A stretch of 64,000 nt of DNA from Gambelia wislizenii (taxonomy: Eukaryota > Chordata > Lepidosauria > Squamata > Crotaphytidae), in contig JAUMIR010000004.1 in NCBI GenBank assembly GCA_030847615.1, positions 273,009,501 to 273,073,500 of the forward strand. Reading direction: 5' to 3'. A model generated the notes under the pieces. It saw only the letters and a list, made by a program, of their open reading frames with translations. It had not been told where the DNA came from and made no database searches. Each line of letters opens with the position of its first letter. Position 1 is the stretch's first letter. This document shows positions 44,681-55,346 of the stretch, piece after piece. Position numbers and translations under genes: made by a program.

Positions 44681-45159
44681 GGGGTCATCTGTGTGGGCAA
44701 TTTACCCCAGCTTGCCCCCATTCCAGAGCCCTGAAGTCCAAACGATGCAGGGCATTTAGCCCAATTTGCTCCCAGGCAGTCCAAATGACCCCTAGGGTAG
44801 ATACAGGGCAGATAGGGTCTGATAAACTCTTCTAATATAATACCCGGTTTACCCAGTGAAAACCGGATTGGGCCCCACGTATCTGCGGGAGCCTGTCTGC
44901 TATGCCATTCCTTGCTGCTGCTGACAGCTCCCTGGATCTCCTGGAAGCCAGGCAGGGGTCCCTGGAGAAAGTGGGCCTGCAGTCACATGTTGTGGGACCT
45001 CTGCCTGGCTTCCATGTTAGCAGGAGAAATGGCAGCAGCTTCAGCGATAGAGAAGCATCCTGTTTGCACTGCGGCCTGCTTTTTCCAGGTAACAGTGGGG
45101 AAACAGGCCAGAGCTAGAGCCAGGATTTACTGGCAAGGAGCCTGATGTATATGAACCCC
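44681..45159. mobile_element. 479 bp TIR element related to 36.3 kb element
   Basis: The left end GGGGTCATCTGTGTGGGC faces the right end GATGTATATGAACCCC. TTGCCCCCATTCCAGAGCCC and CCGGATTGGGCCCCACG are shared with the 36.3 and 23.5 kb copies. No target duplication can be fixed. Frames at 44902-45145 are not genes. Confidence 0.65.
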
Positions 45160-45428
45160 TAGTCAAATAACCTTCTCAAAAATCTTTCCACATATCTGGC
45201 AGGGACAAAGATTTCTGCAGATTATATGAAAGGTTTCAGCTATCTAACTTTGCATGCTAAAACCTTAAAGCATTGTAAGGCAATACTGGAGTCGCATATA
45301 GGGATCTATTTCTTCTTATTCTTGATATACCGGCATAACTCTGTTAACAAAACCTCTGACAAAGAATTTCCTTTTTACAAAGTCTTTTTACACCTGCCTA
45401 CTTCCCTTTTTCTCCTGCATATAGATAT

Positions 45429-45474
45429 TTAGGGTCACCATAAGCTGAAATCAACTTGATGGCAATTTACAACG
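45429..45474 (+). mobile_element. BovB/Sauria SINE 3' end fragment
   Basis: Only the last part is present: TAGGGTCACCATAAGCTG, ATCAACTTGATGGCAA and a short end. It could come from BovB or a Sauria SINE, which share this end. Confidence 0.55.
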
Positions 45475-45817
45475 ATTGGCTGTTTTTAGGCTCATTGGCA
45501 TTATGAAGATGGTGAAGGAGGGCTGGAGAAACACATAATTTTGGTATTTATTGCTGTAAACAATGCAATAAAGTATGAGCTCAGTAGGAATGGAATTCTG
45601 CTTTGTGTGTGTGTGTGCCTTCAAGTCACCTGTTAATTTATGGTGACCCCATGAATTTCATAGGGTTTTCTTAGGCAAGGAATACTCAGAAGTGGTTTTG
45701 CCAATTTCTTCCTTTGAAATATAGCCTACAGCACGTGGTATTCATTGGCAGTTCTCCCACCCAACTACTAACCAGGGCTGACCCTGCTTAGCTTCCAAGA
45801 TCAGAAAGGATCTTGTG

Positions 45818-46690
45818 CAGTGATGGGCAACCTTTTGAGCTTGGTGTGTCAAACTTTGCCAAAAAACTGAGCATAACTTGGGTGGTGTGTCACTTTGAGG
45901 AAAAAACATTATTTCACGATATTTATAGTTTAAATAACATAAATGTATAATTGTTATATATAACTGTATTTAATAAATCAAAAACAAATTATTTAACTTA
46001 CCTGCTTAGTGACTTTTTTGTTCATCCATCAGTCGGTTTCTTTTGTTGGTCTTGATATTATTTAGCTTGTGTGGGGTACCGTGAACTAAATTTAGTGAGG
46101 GGGAGGGGGGATTCTTTAACTAACCTGCCTAAAGACCTCCGGCACAGAGTGTCTAATAGGGGAGGATGAAACATTTACAACTAGAGTCTTAGGACATTTT
46201 CAGACACAAAAAAGTCATCCTGAGGGCTTGGGAGAGGTATGTGCTTGTTTTGCGTCTGGGGGCCATTTTCTGATGACGCCATCCCTCTCGCGTTACCCTC
46301 TGTTTTCCTTCCGTGTCGCATGGAAGGAAAAGGAGCCACTTTTCCTTCCATCTGACACAGAAGGAACATGGAGGGTAACACAAGAGGGACGTTGTCGTCA
46401 GAAACTGGCCCCCTGCCATGGAACAGCCGCATACCTCTCTCGTTCCCTCAGGACGACTTTTTTTGTGTCTGAAAATGTCATTAGAGTTAGAGTCTAACTC
46501 CAAGACTCTAGTTGCAAATGTTTCATCCTCAGGAGCAGCAAATGTTTTGTCCTCGGCTACTGCATTTGGCCGTGCAGGAGCCAAGGAGGAAACGTCCTTC
46601 ATGGCATGCGGCCACCTCAGTGGCCGCATGCCATCAGAAATGGCTACATGTGTCAGTGCTGACATGCATGTCATAGGTTCGCCACCACTG
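45818..46690. mobile_element. 873 bp hAT element with 8 bp duplication ATCTTGTG
   Basis: The ends CAGTGATGGGCAACCTTT and CGAACC-type GGTTCGCCACCACTG are inverted. ATCTTGTG is duplicated exactly (45810-45817 and 46691-46698). No transposase is present. The interior has an inverted pair (GATGAAACATTTACAACTAG at 46165 versus CTAGTTGCAAATGTTTCATC at 46510) and a perfect stem TGGCATGCGGCCAC...GTGGCCGCATGCCA (46600-46632). Without the nested MITE it would be about 580 bp. Confidence 0.92.
46192..46480. mobile_element. 289 bp foldback MITE nested in the hAT element
   Basis: It begins GGACATTTTCAGACACAAAA and ends TTTTGTGTCTGAAAATGTCA, flanked by TTA (46189-46191 and 46481-46483). The arms pair over nearly the whole length: GAGGGTAACACAAGAGGGA faces its complement and GGAAGGAAAAGGAGCC faces GGCTCC-containing sequence. 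The three overlapping frames of 83-161 codons on both strands arise from the palindrome. Confidence 0.9.
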
Positions 46691-47249
46691 ATCTTGTGCC
46701 TTTAGGGTATTCAGCAAAATTCTTGCTGTGTTTGCCTGCTACAAAGACAAGGTAAACACAAGCTGCCTCCAGAATGCCTTACTGAGCTTGAGTGAACCCC
46801 AAAACAGAAAGAAAAAGGAAGAGTAGGTAAGACTGTCAAATCAGCTATCTCCAGTATGATTTTTTTAAAAAATGATTTTGAAATGGATTTCAAAAGAGTA
46901 GTGGAGGCTCAGGAAAGAATATCATCACTCAAGACATTTTGGAAGAAACTTTCAAGTGGTCTCTAAAAGGTTCAAATTGTCTTTGTTTACTTACACAAGG
47001 CTTGCCTGACCTAGTTCTCTTTTCACATGAGCTTATACATGGTTTTGAACAAAAGTGTGCAGAAACATGTTGAACAGTTGTTCTGTTGTTGCTGTTGTGT
47101 GGGAGCCTATCCCTATTCTTTCCATGTTATTTCTGCCTCTGGTACCAAATTTTCTGTTAAAGTAATGCCCAAGAACACACCTGCTTGGTTAATTGAGGTA
47201 TGTTGGAAATGCAACAACACTCAGTGTTTAAAAAGTTGAATGTGTCTTA

Positions 47250-47874
47250 GGACTTGACTACACTGGCCAAATAAAACAACCTCACCTCTTTGTATCTGCA
47301 AGCGGTTCAGATGATATATGGTTTGAATCCGGGGCATTCAAGCATTTCAAGGCTTTAATCCACATCCAAAGAAAGCAGGGATTTATTCCAGATTCTAGTG
47401 AAAGATCCAAATATTTGTGTGTGTGTGTGTGGACTATGCTCCATTGTGATGTCGGTGTGGGGCCAGGGAAAGCAGTTTTTGGTGGAAGAGTTTTGGTGGA
47501 AAGGCATCCTGCACAGGCAATCAGCTCACCCTTCCCGTTGTTTCCATTTCACTTTTTGGTAGAAGGTGTTCAGAATATCATTAGCTGTTTGTACCTCCAC
47601 TTAATAGCAAGTCTGAAGCCCCTCTAAGCCACAGGAAAAGACATACATACATTTACATGCAGGGAGGAGGGGAAAAACAGGACAGCCACTGACGTGTGGC
47701 CACACATACTATAATTTATCAGACCAGGGTGAGTTCAGAAGGTGGAACTATGTGTGGACTGTGCTCCCAAACTCACCTTGGTGTATGTGGTTGTCATGTA
47801 GACAAGTCCATGGTCACTGCGGACTAGGAAAACCCAGAGGTGGGCCAGGATTTCCTGTCAGTATAGATGAGCCC
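47250..47874. mobile_element. 625 bp TIR element with TTA duplications
   Basis: The left end GGACTTGACTACACTGGCC and the right end GTCAGTATAGATGAGCCC are inverted and flanked by TTA (47247-47249 and 47875-47877). GTGTGTGTGTGTG (47416-47429) is an internal microsatellite. The plus frame 47415-47627 runs through this microsatellite and is not supported as a gene. Confidence 0.82.
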
Positions 47875-48260
47875 TTAACCTAAAATCTCCTTATGTCTTA
47901 TTCACCTATCCTAAGCTCTCTTAGATTGATATTCTTAGGGATGACTCTACCTTGTCTCCACCTCCTTTTTGCTCTTTCACTCCTCCAAAAGTAAGACTAA
48001 CTTTGTCCTCTTCCTGTTCTATCTTAGCTTATCCTAGTACCCTTAGAGAGCTTTCCTATCTCTAACGAAGTTCCTATAATAACAATTTATTCCCTACGGT
48101 CTTTGGTGTCAATGCTTCTTAGACACTGCACACATGCACTCTCTATCAAAGTATACCTGTACTTTATAATGTTGTGAAATGTTCTTATGGGGAAATATAA
48201 CAAAGCTAATGGTCTGAGATATGTGGGCCCAGCCCATACAATGATTCATGAAGCTTGTTA

Positions 48261-48503
48261 CAGTTGTCCCTCTGTATCCACAGATTTGGTATCCATGGAT
48301 TTAAGTATTCGCAGCTTGAAAATATTCTTTAAAAAATAATAATCCATACAGCAAACCTTGATTTTGCCATCTTATATAAGGGACACCATTTTGCTATGCC
48401 ATTGCATATAAAGGGACTTAATTATTCATGGATTTTGGTATTCACGGGGGATCCTGAAACCAAACCCCAGCGAGGGACAACTGTATATGAAGGGACAACT
48501 GTA
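48261..48503. mobile_element. Pogo/Tigger-type MITE with doubled right end
   Basis: After TA it begins CAGTTGTCCCTCTGTATCC. Two successive right ends follow, GAGGGACAACTG (to 48483) and GAAGGGACAACTG (to 48503), each followed by TA. The interior (ATTTAAGTATTCGCAG, AAATATTCTTTAAAAAATAA, AAGGGACACCATTTTGCTAT) matches the 57.6 kb copy closely. Confidence 0.87.
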
Positions 48504-49538
48504 CATGGTTTGAAAAAAAAAGCAAGTCTTCAAAACTACATTAAAACCCCAGATTTCAAAACAAAGTCACCTTCATCTTTATTGTCAGTAATTTGTCATT
48601 TCAAAATAAGAATGCCAAAATCAAACACATTTCCAATGTCATCTTTCCACATTCATGGCCCTTCCTGTGGTGACCCCAAGAGAGTAGAACTCTTTGCTAA
48701 AAGAAGTCCACTTGACCTGATTGCTACTTGCCTTTTAACAGGCAGCAAACTGCCTGTTTCAATTAACTTGTCATGATGCTGTCATTTATTTTTCTGTGGC
48801 TTAAATCTAACATGATTCTAATGGACTTCTGCCATTGCAAGTGGTGGCATCCCTCTGTGCTGTCTGAAAACCTGCTCTTAAAGCTTTTGCAGCCCTCCAG
48901 GTCAGCTTTAGAAGGAAAAGTTAGTGTCCCTCCAACCCCAGTTCTGCAGACAGGCCAGTTCTACTGGTGGAAAAACACAGTTCAGTGCAGGCTTCTGCTG
49001 TTTATCTTCTGGTCTTGATTCTTACCATCATTTAACTTTTTAGATTTTTATAATGCTATTTTATGGATTTATTATTTTAATCATATTCTGATGGTGTTGG
49101 TTGCTTTTTGTAGAAAGGAAGGTTAAAAAAATAAGTTAAATATATAGATAAATAATCAACCGCTTATATCCACATCCCATGAAAACAGGATACAAACAGA
49201 ATGAGCAAAAAGTAGAGGAAGATGAAAAGGAAGCAAGTATAAGGCCAAATACTTGGAAGTATAGCAGTCTAGGTAGAGATAGCAATGGTCTCAGGCTTAT
49301 CAAAAGACCTCTGCTTACCAAAGTAACTATAACAACAGAACAATGTGTTACCAGGGCCTCTCCCAACTTTGTTCCCTCCAGATGTTTTAAAGCTCCCCAT
49401 CAATCCCAGCCACTATACCAGTGGTCAAAGATGAAGGGAGTTATGTACAATAATATGTGGAAGGCACTAAGTTGGAGGACACTGTCACAGGGCTATCTTA
49501 ACAACTTTCCTATATTATAATTAACAGGTGCTCCTTTT

Positions 49539-49540
<2 letters not shown>

Positions 49541-49574
<34 letters not shown>
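49541..49574. repeat. (TA)n microsatellite
   Basis: An uninterrupted TA run of about 33 bases lies just before the 3' end of the CR1 remnant at 49590. Confidence 0.95.
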
Positions 49575-49580
<6 letters not shown>

Positions 49581-49589
49581 CTCTCACCA

Positions 49590-50400
49590 TACAATCATCT
49601 AATCATGCAGGTGGAAGGGACTGCAAGAGCCATCTAGTTCAACTCCATGCCATGCAGGAATACACAAAAGGAATCCCTGAAAGATAGGAATCCAACCACT
49701 GTTTAAAGACCTCCAAAAAAAGTCAAACCCACCACCCTTTGAGGTAGTCTATTCCACTATTGAACAGGTCTTAGGACTTTATAAGATGAGGCAAATAGCG
49801 GCAATATAAAGTGACACCTTATTCATGCCAGCACGATGCAGCAGGAATGGGTAAGCAATGATGTCATCTGATAATTTCTGCCCTTACTGCAATAATCACA
49901 TCCTAATGCTGTGGTTTTTGATGCATCTGATAAAGTCCTTAGAGTCAAGGAGTTCTTCTTAATGTTTAGGTGGAATCTCTTTACTTGTAATTTGAATCCA
50001 TTGTTTTCTGTTCTAGTCTCTGTAGCAGCAGAAAACAATTTTGTTCCATCTTCTGTGAGGCATCTCTTCAGCTATTTAAAGATGGCTATGATGTCACCTC
50101 TCAATCTTCTCTTATCAAAGCTAAACCTACCCAACTCCATAAATCATTCCTCATAAGGCTTTCTTTCCAGACCTTTGATCATCTTGGTCACCCTCCTCTG
50201 GGCATATCCCAGCTGGACAATATCCTTCTTGAACTGTGATGCCTAGAACTGGACACAGTATTCCAGGTGAAGTGTGAGTGAAGCAGAATAGAATGATACT
50301 ACTGCTCCCCTTGATCTGGACACTGTTTTCTTGTTCATGCAACCTAGAATATCATTTGTCTTTTTGCTTGCCACATCACACTGTTGTCTTATGTCACAAT
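49590..50400 (-). mobile_element. CR1 LINE 3' part with nested MITE
   Basis: The minus strand follows the CR1 at 25.3 kb: CCTTCCACCTG-type end, FHLNIKKNSLTLR, LQVKRFHLN and the EEW/LPNEL region, up to GCATGAACAAGAAAACAGTG near 50330. It is more diverged than the 25 kb copy. The 165 bp MITE at 49774 splits it. Confidence 0.82.
49774..49938. mobile_element. 165 bp MITE, GGACTTTATMAGATG ends, TTA duplications
   Basis: The ends GGACTTTATAAGATGAGG and GCATCTGATAAAGTCC are inverted, with TTA on both sides (49771-49773 and 49939-49941). The CR1 at 25.3 kb has the undisrupted site (AACAGCTCTTACTGTCAGAA, about 25460), so the insertion point and duplication are directly visible. The minus frame 49823-50038 crosses the right boundary. 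Confidence 0.93.
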
Positions 50401-51359
50401 CTGATCACCTAGGCATACCTCAAGCCCTGCTTTCCTCTACAAAATATTGTCTATGCTTATAGGACTGTCCGTACTTCACCTGCTTAAAAATAGGAAGTCC
50501 CTCAGAGAATTTTGTAACTCCTTAATCAGGGGGAGGGGAGCTATATAATGATTGGCTGTTGATGGAGAAGGAAGTATTTCATATTTCTGAAAAGAAAATC
50601 CCAGGATTTATTTTGCCTCATAGCACTCATTGATTCTGGGATCTAATGAAGGGTAACTATATTTGTCCTTGCTGCCAAATGGACCACTCTAACATCCCAT
50701 GAAATGCTATGAGCACATACCTGGCCATCCCCTCCCAATTCTCTTTCATAAACTTTTGGAATCTCACTTAAGAATTGTGGAAGAGTGCTATTTCCAGAAT
50801 GTATGGAATGTGACCTTAATACTTTCAACAATAAACTTGATATTTGTAAGACACAGCACTCATCATGTCAGCCTTGCCAGTGGCAGAAAATGTTTTGTAT
50901 CTTTTCTGTCATTTAACAGCTCTGCACTTTTAGAACAATTGTTACAACCCAAGAAAAGAAAAAGAAAATGATTATTGGATTTCGGCACCTTCTCCCCCTC
51001 TATGTGTGTGTGTGCATGTACATTATGAAACCAGCGTCCTGGTTGCTTTATTTCTGAGGACAGTGGGGACAAAGTATTCCACTGACACAAATGCAGGCAG
51101 ATGATACCCACAGCCTTCTGCTCAGTTCTGAATATGGACCTCTTTCAATTAGTCCCAAGCCAGGTGGCTCACCTTCTTCATGAGCGTGCAATCTGCATAT
51201 GTGATCTGTAGATTTAGAGCTTTCCTATGGTTTATGTAGATGAAATTACTCTTGAGGCTTGTCTCCACACGTGAAAAAAAATCTGCTTCAAATCACATTT
51301 TCCTGGTCTGCAGTGACCCTGCACACATCTTGTTAATGCCACACACATCTTGTGTGTGC
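50400..51359. other. No gene seen upstream of the L2 element
   Basis: Short frames of 62-90 codons overlap on opposite strands. A GT microsatellite lies near 51005-51013, and a direct repeat of CACACATCTTGT occurs at 51321 and 51343 at the L2 5' junction. Confidence 0.4.
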
Positions 51360-51362
51360 CAC

Positions 51363-54007
51363 ACCAGACTTTTAGTTTTGGGTGACTTCAACATTACACT
51401 CGAGACCAGTTTGACAAATCTGACTGGTGCGGCTCGGGATTCATGGAAACCATGACAAACATGGGCCTATTCCAATTGGTCATCAGGCCCACACATTGTG
51501 CGGGTCATACCCTCGATGCAGTCTTCAGTACAGACCAGGAATATCCGTGGACAGAGGTTATTAAAACCACCGCATTGTCATGGATAGATCATTTCCTGGT
51601 CAAGACTGAACTAAGAGTCTCTTCCCCCCATTAGAATGGTCTGCCCCCAAAGGCTACTGGAACCAATAGGATTCCAGAAAGCCTTGGAGAGTTTAATGGT
51701 TGGTAATGCCGGTGACCCTGTTGAAGCTTTGGTTAATACCTGGAACACCAATCTTACCAAGGCTATCGACACAATCGCTCCCAAGCGTCCTTTCCAACCT
51801 GCTCCAAACCGTAAGCCATGGTATACATCAGAGCTTAGGAAAATGAAGCAGGTTGGACAACGACTAGGTGCAACTGGTGGAAAACTCGACTCTTATCCAA
51901 CAGGACTCGTCATAGGAACTTTCTTTGGTCCTATTGAGAGGCAATAAGTGCAGCGCAGAGATCCTTCTCCTCTGCACGTATTGCGTCTGCAGAGTCCCAT
52001 CCAGCAGAGCTGTTTAGGGTGGTAAGGGAGATGACGCAGGTTATACCTGTGCAGAACCCGTTGCTTAACCCAACAACGGCCTGCTGTGACGCATTTAACA
52101 ACTTCTTTGCAGATAAAATCTCTTGGATAAGAGCCGACTTAGATGCCAGTATTTTGACAGAAACAATTGACAAGGTGTCCAGCAACTCCGTTGATATAAG
52201 TTTACTGCATCAATTTCAATCCATGAGTACCAAGGATGTGGAAAAGCTACTTGGTAGGGTGAGGAAGACAACCTGCCCTCTTGATCCTTGCCCTTCATGG
52301 CTGGCCATCCAGGGGCGTGCCTTGATGGTGTTCCTTAAGTATATCATCAATGCATCCCTCAGAGAAGGGTGTGTTCCATCTCGTTTAAAGGAAGTGGCGG
52401 TTAGGCTGCTCCTGAAAAAAACCTTCCCTGGACCCCCTGGACATGAACAACTGTAGGCCGGTTTCTATGTTACCATTCTTGAGCAAAGTGATCGAGAGGG
52501 CAGTTGCTCTTCAACTCCAAGTGGTCTTAGATGAAACCAATAATCTAGACCCGTTTCAAACTGGCTTTAGGACAGGATTTGGAGATGAGACTGCCATGGT
52601 TGCCTTGACCAATGATCTGTGTCTAAACATCCACAGGAGTAGTGTGACCCTGTTGGTGCTTCTAGACTTCTCAGTGGCTTTCGATACGATAGATCATAGC
52701 ATCCTCCTGGATCGCCTGAGTGGGTTAGGAATCAGAGACACTGCGCTACAGTGGTTCTGCTCCTTCATCTCGGTCAGGTCCCAGAGAGTGCTGCTTGGGG
52801 ACAGCTGCTTCAGCAGAAAGGAGCTTACTTGTGGCATTCCACAAGGTGCCCTGGCCTCACATCGGGAGGCATGGAGACGCACTATCCACAATGCTGCAGC
52901 CTTATTTGAGAACTCACGACGAACAAGTCTTGAAGAGAAACGACAACGCAGAAAGAATCACAACCCAAAAACATCACCCAAGGAGACCTTCTGCTGCACT
53001 TTTTGCAACCGGACTTGTTTATCTCGGATTGGCCTTTTTAGTCATCAGCGCGCTTGCAGAAAGCGCGGGATGAGTCCTTCCTGAATCTTCGTTTGCGAAG
53101 AAAAGCCAGAGAGAGAGAGAGCATCCTGTCCCCGATGCTGTTTAACATCAATATGAAGCTGCTGGGTGAGATTATTCGGAGTTATGTGGCTGGGTGTTAT
53201 AAGTACGCTGATGACACCCAGATCTATTTCCCCTTGTCCCAATCATCAGCCTCGAATTCCGATGGCGTCTCTCATCTTAATTACTGTCTTAAAGCAGTAA
53301 TGGGCTGGATGAGGAAAAACAGATTGAGATTAAATCCAGACAAAACGGAGGTGCTCACGGTAGCGGCCCCCAAACCAGGAGTTGGGTTGCAACCTCCAGT
53401 ACTGGATGGGGTCACGCTCTCCGTTAAGGACTGTGTTGGCAGTCTGGGCATGCTCCTTGATTCATCGCTTCAGATGACTAATCAAGTGAATGCCACAGTC
53501 AGGAGCGCTTGCTATCATCTTCAGCTGAGATGCCAGCTGCGCCTTTTCCTGGAAGTAAGAGACCTCGAGACTGTGGTGCATGTGCTGGTAACCTCTCGTC
53601 TAGATTTCTGCAGTGTGCTCTACATGGGGCTAACCTCATGCTTGGTCCAGAAACTTCAGTTGGTCCAAAATATGGCAGCCAGAGTGGTCTCGGGAACATA
53701 TCGAAGAGACCATATAACTCCAGTATTAAAATCTCTCCACTGGCTGCCTATCAGTTTCCGGGCCCAGTATAAGGTGTTGGTTATTACCTTTAAAGCCCTT
53801 AATGGCTTGGGTCCAACTTATCTTCGCAACCACCTCCTCCCATACAATCCTCCCTGTGAACTCCGGTCCTCTGGGACGAATTTGCTACAGCCACAAAAAT
53901 CTCAGCTGTCTGCAACCTCCCAGAGGGCCTTTTCGGTAATCGCCCCCAAATTATGGAATGGCATGCTGAACGAGATCTGTCAGATGACGAGCTTAAGTAG
54001 CTTTTAA
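51363..54007 (+). pseudogene. L2 ORF2: endonuclease and reverse transcriptase, broken
   Basis: The end of the endonuclease shows LLVLGDFNI (51366-) and SWIDHFLVKTEL (51582-), each in its own frame. The linker APKRPFQPAPNRKPWYTSEL lies at 51771-51830. The RT starts NNCRPVSMLPFLSKVIERAV (52446-) after one extra A in an A-run near 52419. The next motifs are LLVLLDFSVAFDTIDHSIL, CGIPQG and, beyond the insertion, SPMLFNINMK. The catalytic YADD is at 53204-53215, followed by NPDKTEVLTVA, LVTSRLDFCSVLYMG and LQLVQNMAARVVSGTY. The last frame (53054-54007) is open for over 300 codons. Confidence 0.9.
52848..53120 (+). mobile_element. Zinc-finger-tailed LINE 3' fragment inserted in L2
   Basis: Inserted between the L2 codons for GIPQG and SILSPML. 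It carries SHREAWRRTIHNAAALFENS, EEKRQRRKNHNPKTSPKE and the C2HC finger CTFCNRTCLSRIGLFSHQRAC (C-x2-C-x12-H-x3-C), a stop, the hairpin CTTCGTTTGCGAAG and GCCAGAG(AG)n. Same orientation as the L2. The first bases match the 31.5 kb copy from CCTGGCCTCACAT onward. No clear target duplication. Confidence 0.88.
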
Positions 54008-54725
54008 AAAGCACTAAAGATGGATCTCTTTCGGCAGGCCTTTCCTGATTAGATCCCGGCCTCAGGAGCTCCTGGCCTCTTTTACTCTTGCTGGATATCG
54101 ATTTTTTTAAATGTGATTTTAGATTAGCTGGTTTTTTTAATTTTATACTGGCTTAATATCTTTTTATGGGGGAGGGTGGGGGTGGGTGGTGTTTAGCGAT
54201 TTTAATATGCATTTGTATTTTAATTGTTGTAAGCCGCCCTGATTGTTTTTAACAGAGGGGCGGGATAAAAATTGTTGTTGTTGTTGTTGTTGTTATAGTT
54301 AAATGAAAGTGGCATTACCAGCTACATTACCACCTCCATTGTGAGCCCACTTCAGTGTAAAAGGGCAGTCTTGCTGTGATCATGTGTCCTATACTTTGCA
54401 TTATTTTCATCCACACATCCATGGCCACTCCACTTTTTTTTCCTGTCATGCATGCAAATATGCAAATAGGCAGAGGTATGGTAATAATGATATACAAGTA
54501 TATGCACAAGCACACCTTTAAAAAATAATAGTGGCTGCATACGATCAAAGCATAAATACAAGCAGAGGAAGTAGCTGTTCCTGGTGGGAATCATCAGATG
54601 ACCCAAAACTCCATCCCCTAGCTCCACACTGAAGCCAACTCAGAGGTAGCCACACATACAGTAAACCATTTCCCAAAAAAAGTGTGGTATAAAAAGTATG
54701 TTTTTTTTAAAAAAAATGGATCTAA

Positions 54726-55343
54726 GGAAATTCTCAGACAGGAATGCAAAAAGTGTTCCTGTCCCACAATCTCCCGACCCATCCCTGTCTCGGCACAATA
54801 ACCCTCCCCATCAGACTTACCTTCCTTGGCATCAAAGGCAGCCCAGGCATGAACAGAGCTCTAACGGAGCTCTGTTCACTTCCTAGACTGAAATCCCACC
54901 TGTACTTGTGAGAAGACATGAGCGTGGGAAATTCATAAATAAAAAGAAACACACACACACACACAAGTTCACAAAAGCACATACACACAATAAAAAATAA
55001 CAAGTAACCCTGGGAGGATACAAAAAAGAGGGTAGCCTATCTGGTTCTTATGATCCCACCCAGAAGTGTTCTGGCAGGACTGCCTGTTGATGCTGTGTTC
55101 ACGAGTCAAAAACAGCACAAGGTTTCAGACACTGGTAACGGCAACACAAAAACAAGATGGACGATCCATTGACAGCTCTGGCCCATCTGTGATAATGTGA
55201 GACAGGCTGATTACAACATTAATAAAAAGAAATGCCAGAATAATGACAGCGGAACACAAAGAATGACATTGTGTGATATTGGCATCCTTTTGTGTTCTCC
55301 TGGCCCCTTTTTGGCATCACATTAGCCACGTCTGATAATCTCC
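54726..55343. mobile_element. 618 bp TIR element, GGACTTTATCAGAC family, copy C, TAA duplications
   Basis: The ends GGAAATTCTCAGACAGGAAT and CACGTCTGATAATCTCC are inverted with TAA on both sides (54723-54725 and 55344-55346). It is colinear with copies at 9186 and 32989. A CA microsatellite (54949-54966) is internal. Frames here are not genes. Confidence 0.85.
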
Positions 55344-55346
55344 TAA

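Larger units (their letters stand above)
45602..46722 (-). mobile_element. 5S-derived SINE split by an hAT element
   Basis: The minus strand has a 5S-like head: CTTGGAAGCTAAGCAGGGTC, then GGTTAGTAGTTGGGTGGGAG and CGTGCTGTAGGCTA. Then comes the body CCTAAGAAAACCCTATGAAA and the tail ending in CACACACA. The first 30 bases of the head (GAATACCCTAAAGGCACAAG) lie at 46691-46722, beyond an 873 bp insertion. Joining the two flanks restores a continuous 5S head. Confidence 0.9.
51360..54296 (+). mobile_element. L2-clade LINE, 2.9 kb, 5'-truncated in the endonuclease
   Basis: The copy starts abruptly at LLVLGDFN and runs through endonuclease, linker, reverse transcriptase and C-terminal domain. The 3' region contains TTTCCTGATTAGATCCCGGC and GCCGCCCTGATTGTTTTTAA, ending in GAGGGGCGGGATAAAAATTG and a (GTT)n microsatellite (54270-54292). 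CpG-rich codons are still present. It holds a 270 bp insertion of another LINE (52848-53120). Confidence 0.92.

Noticed and set aside
46189..46705. Frames of 83-161 codons on both strands near 46.4 kb
   Set aside because: They mirror each other because the DNA is a foldback MITE inside an hAT element; no domain is recognised.
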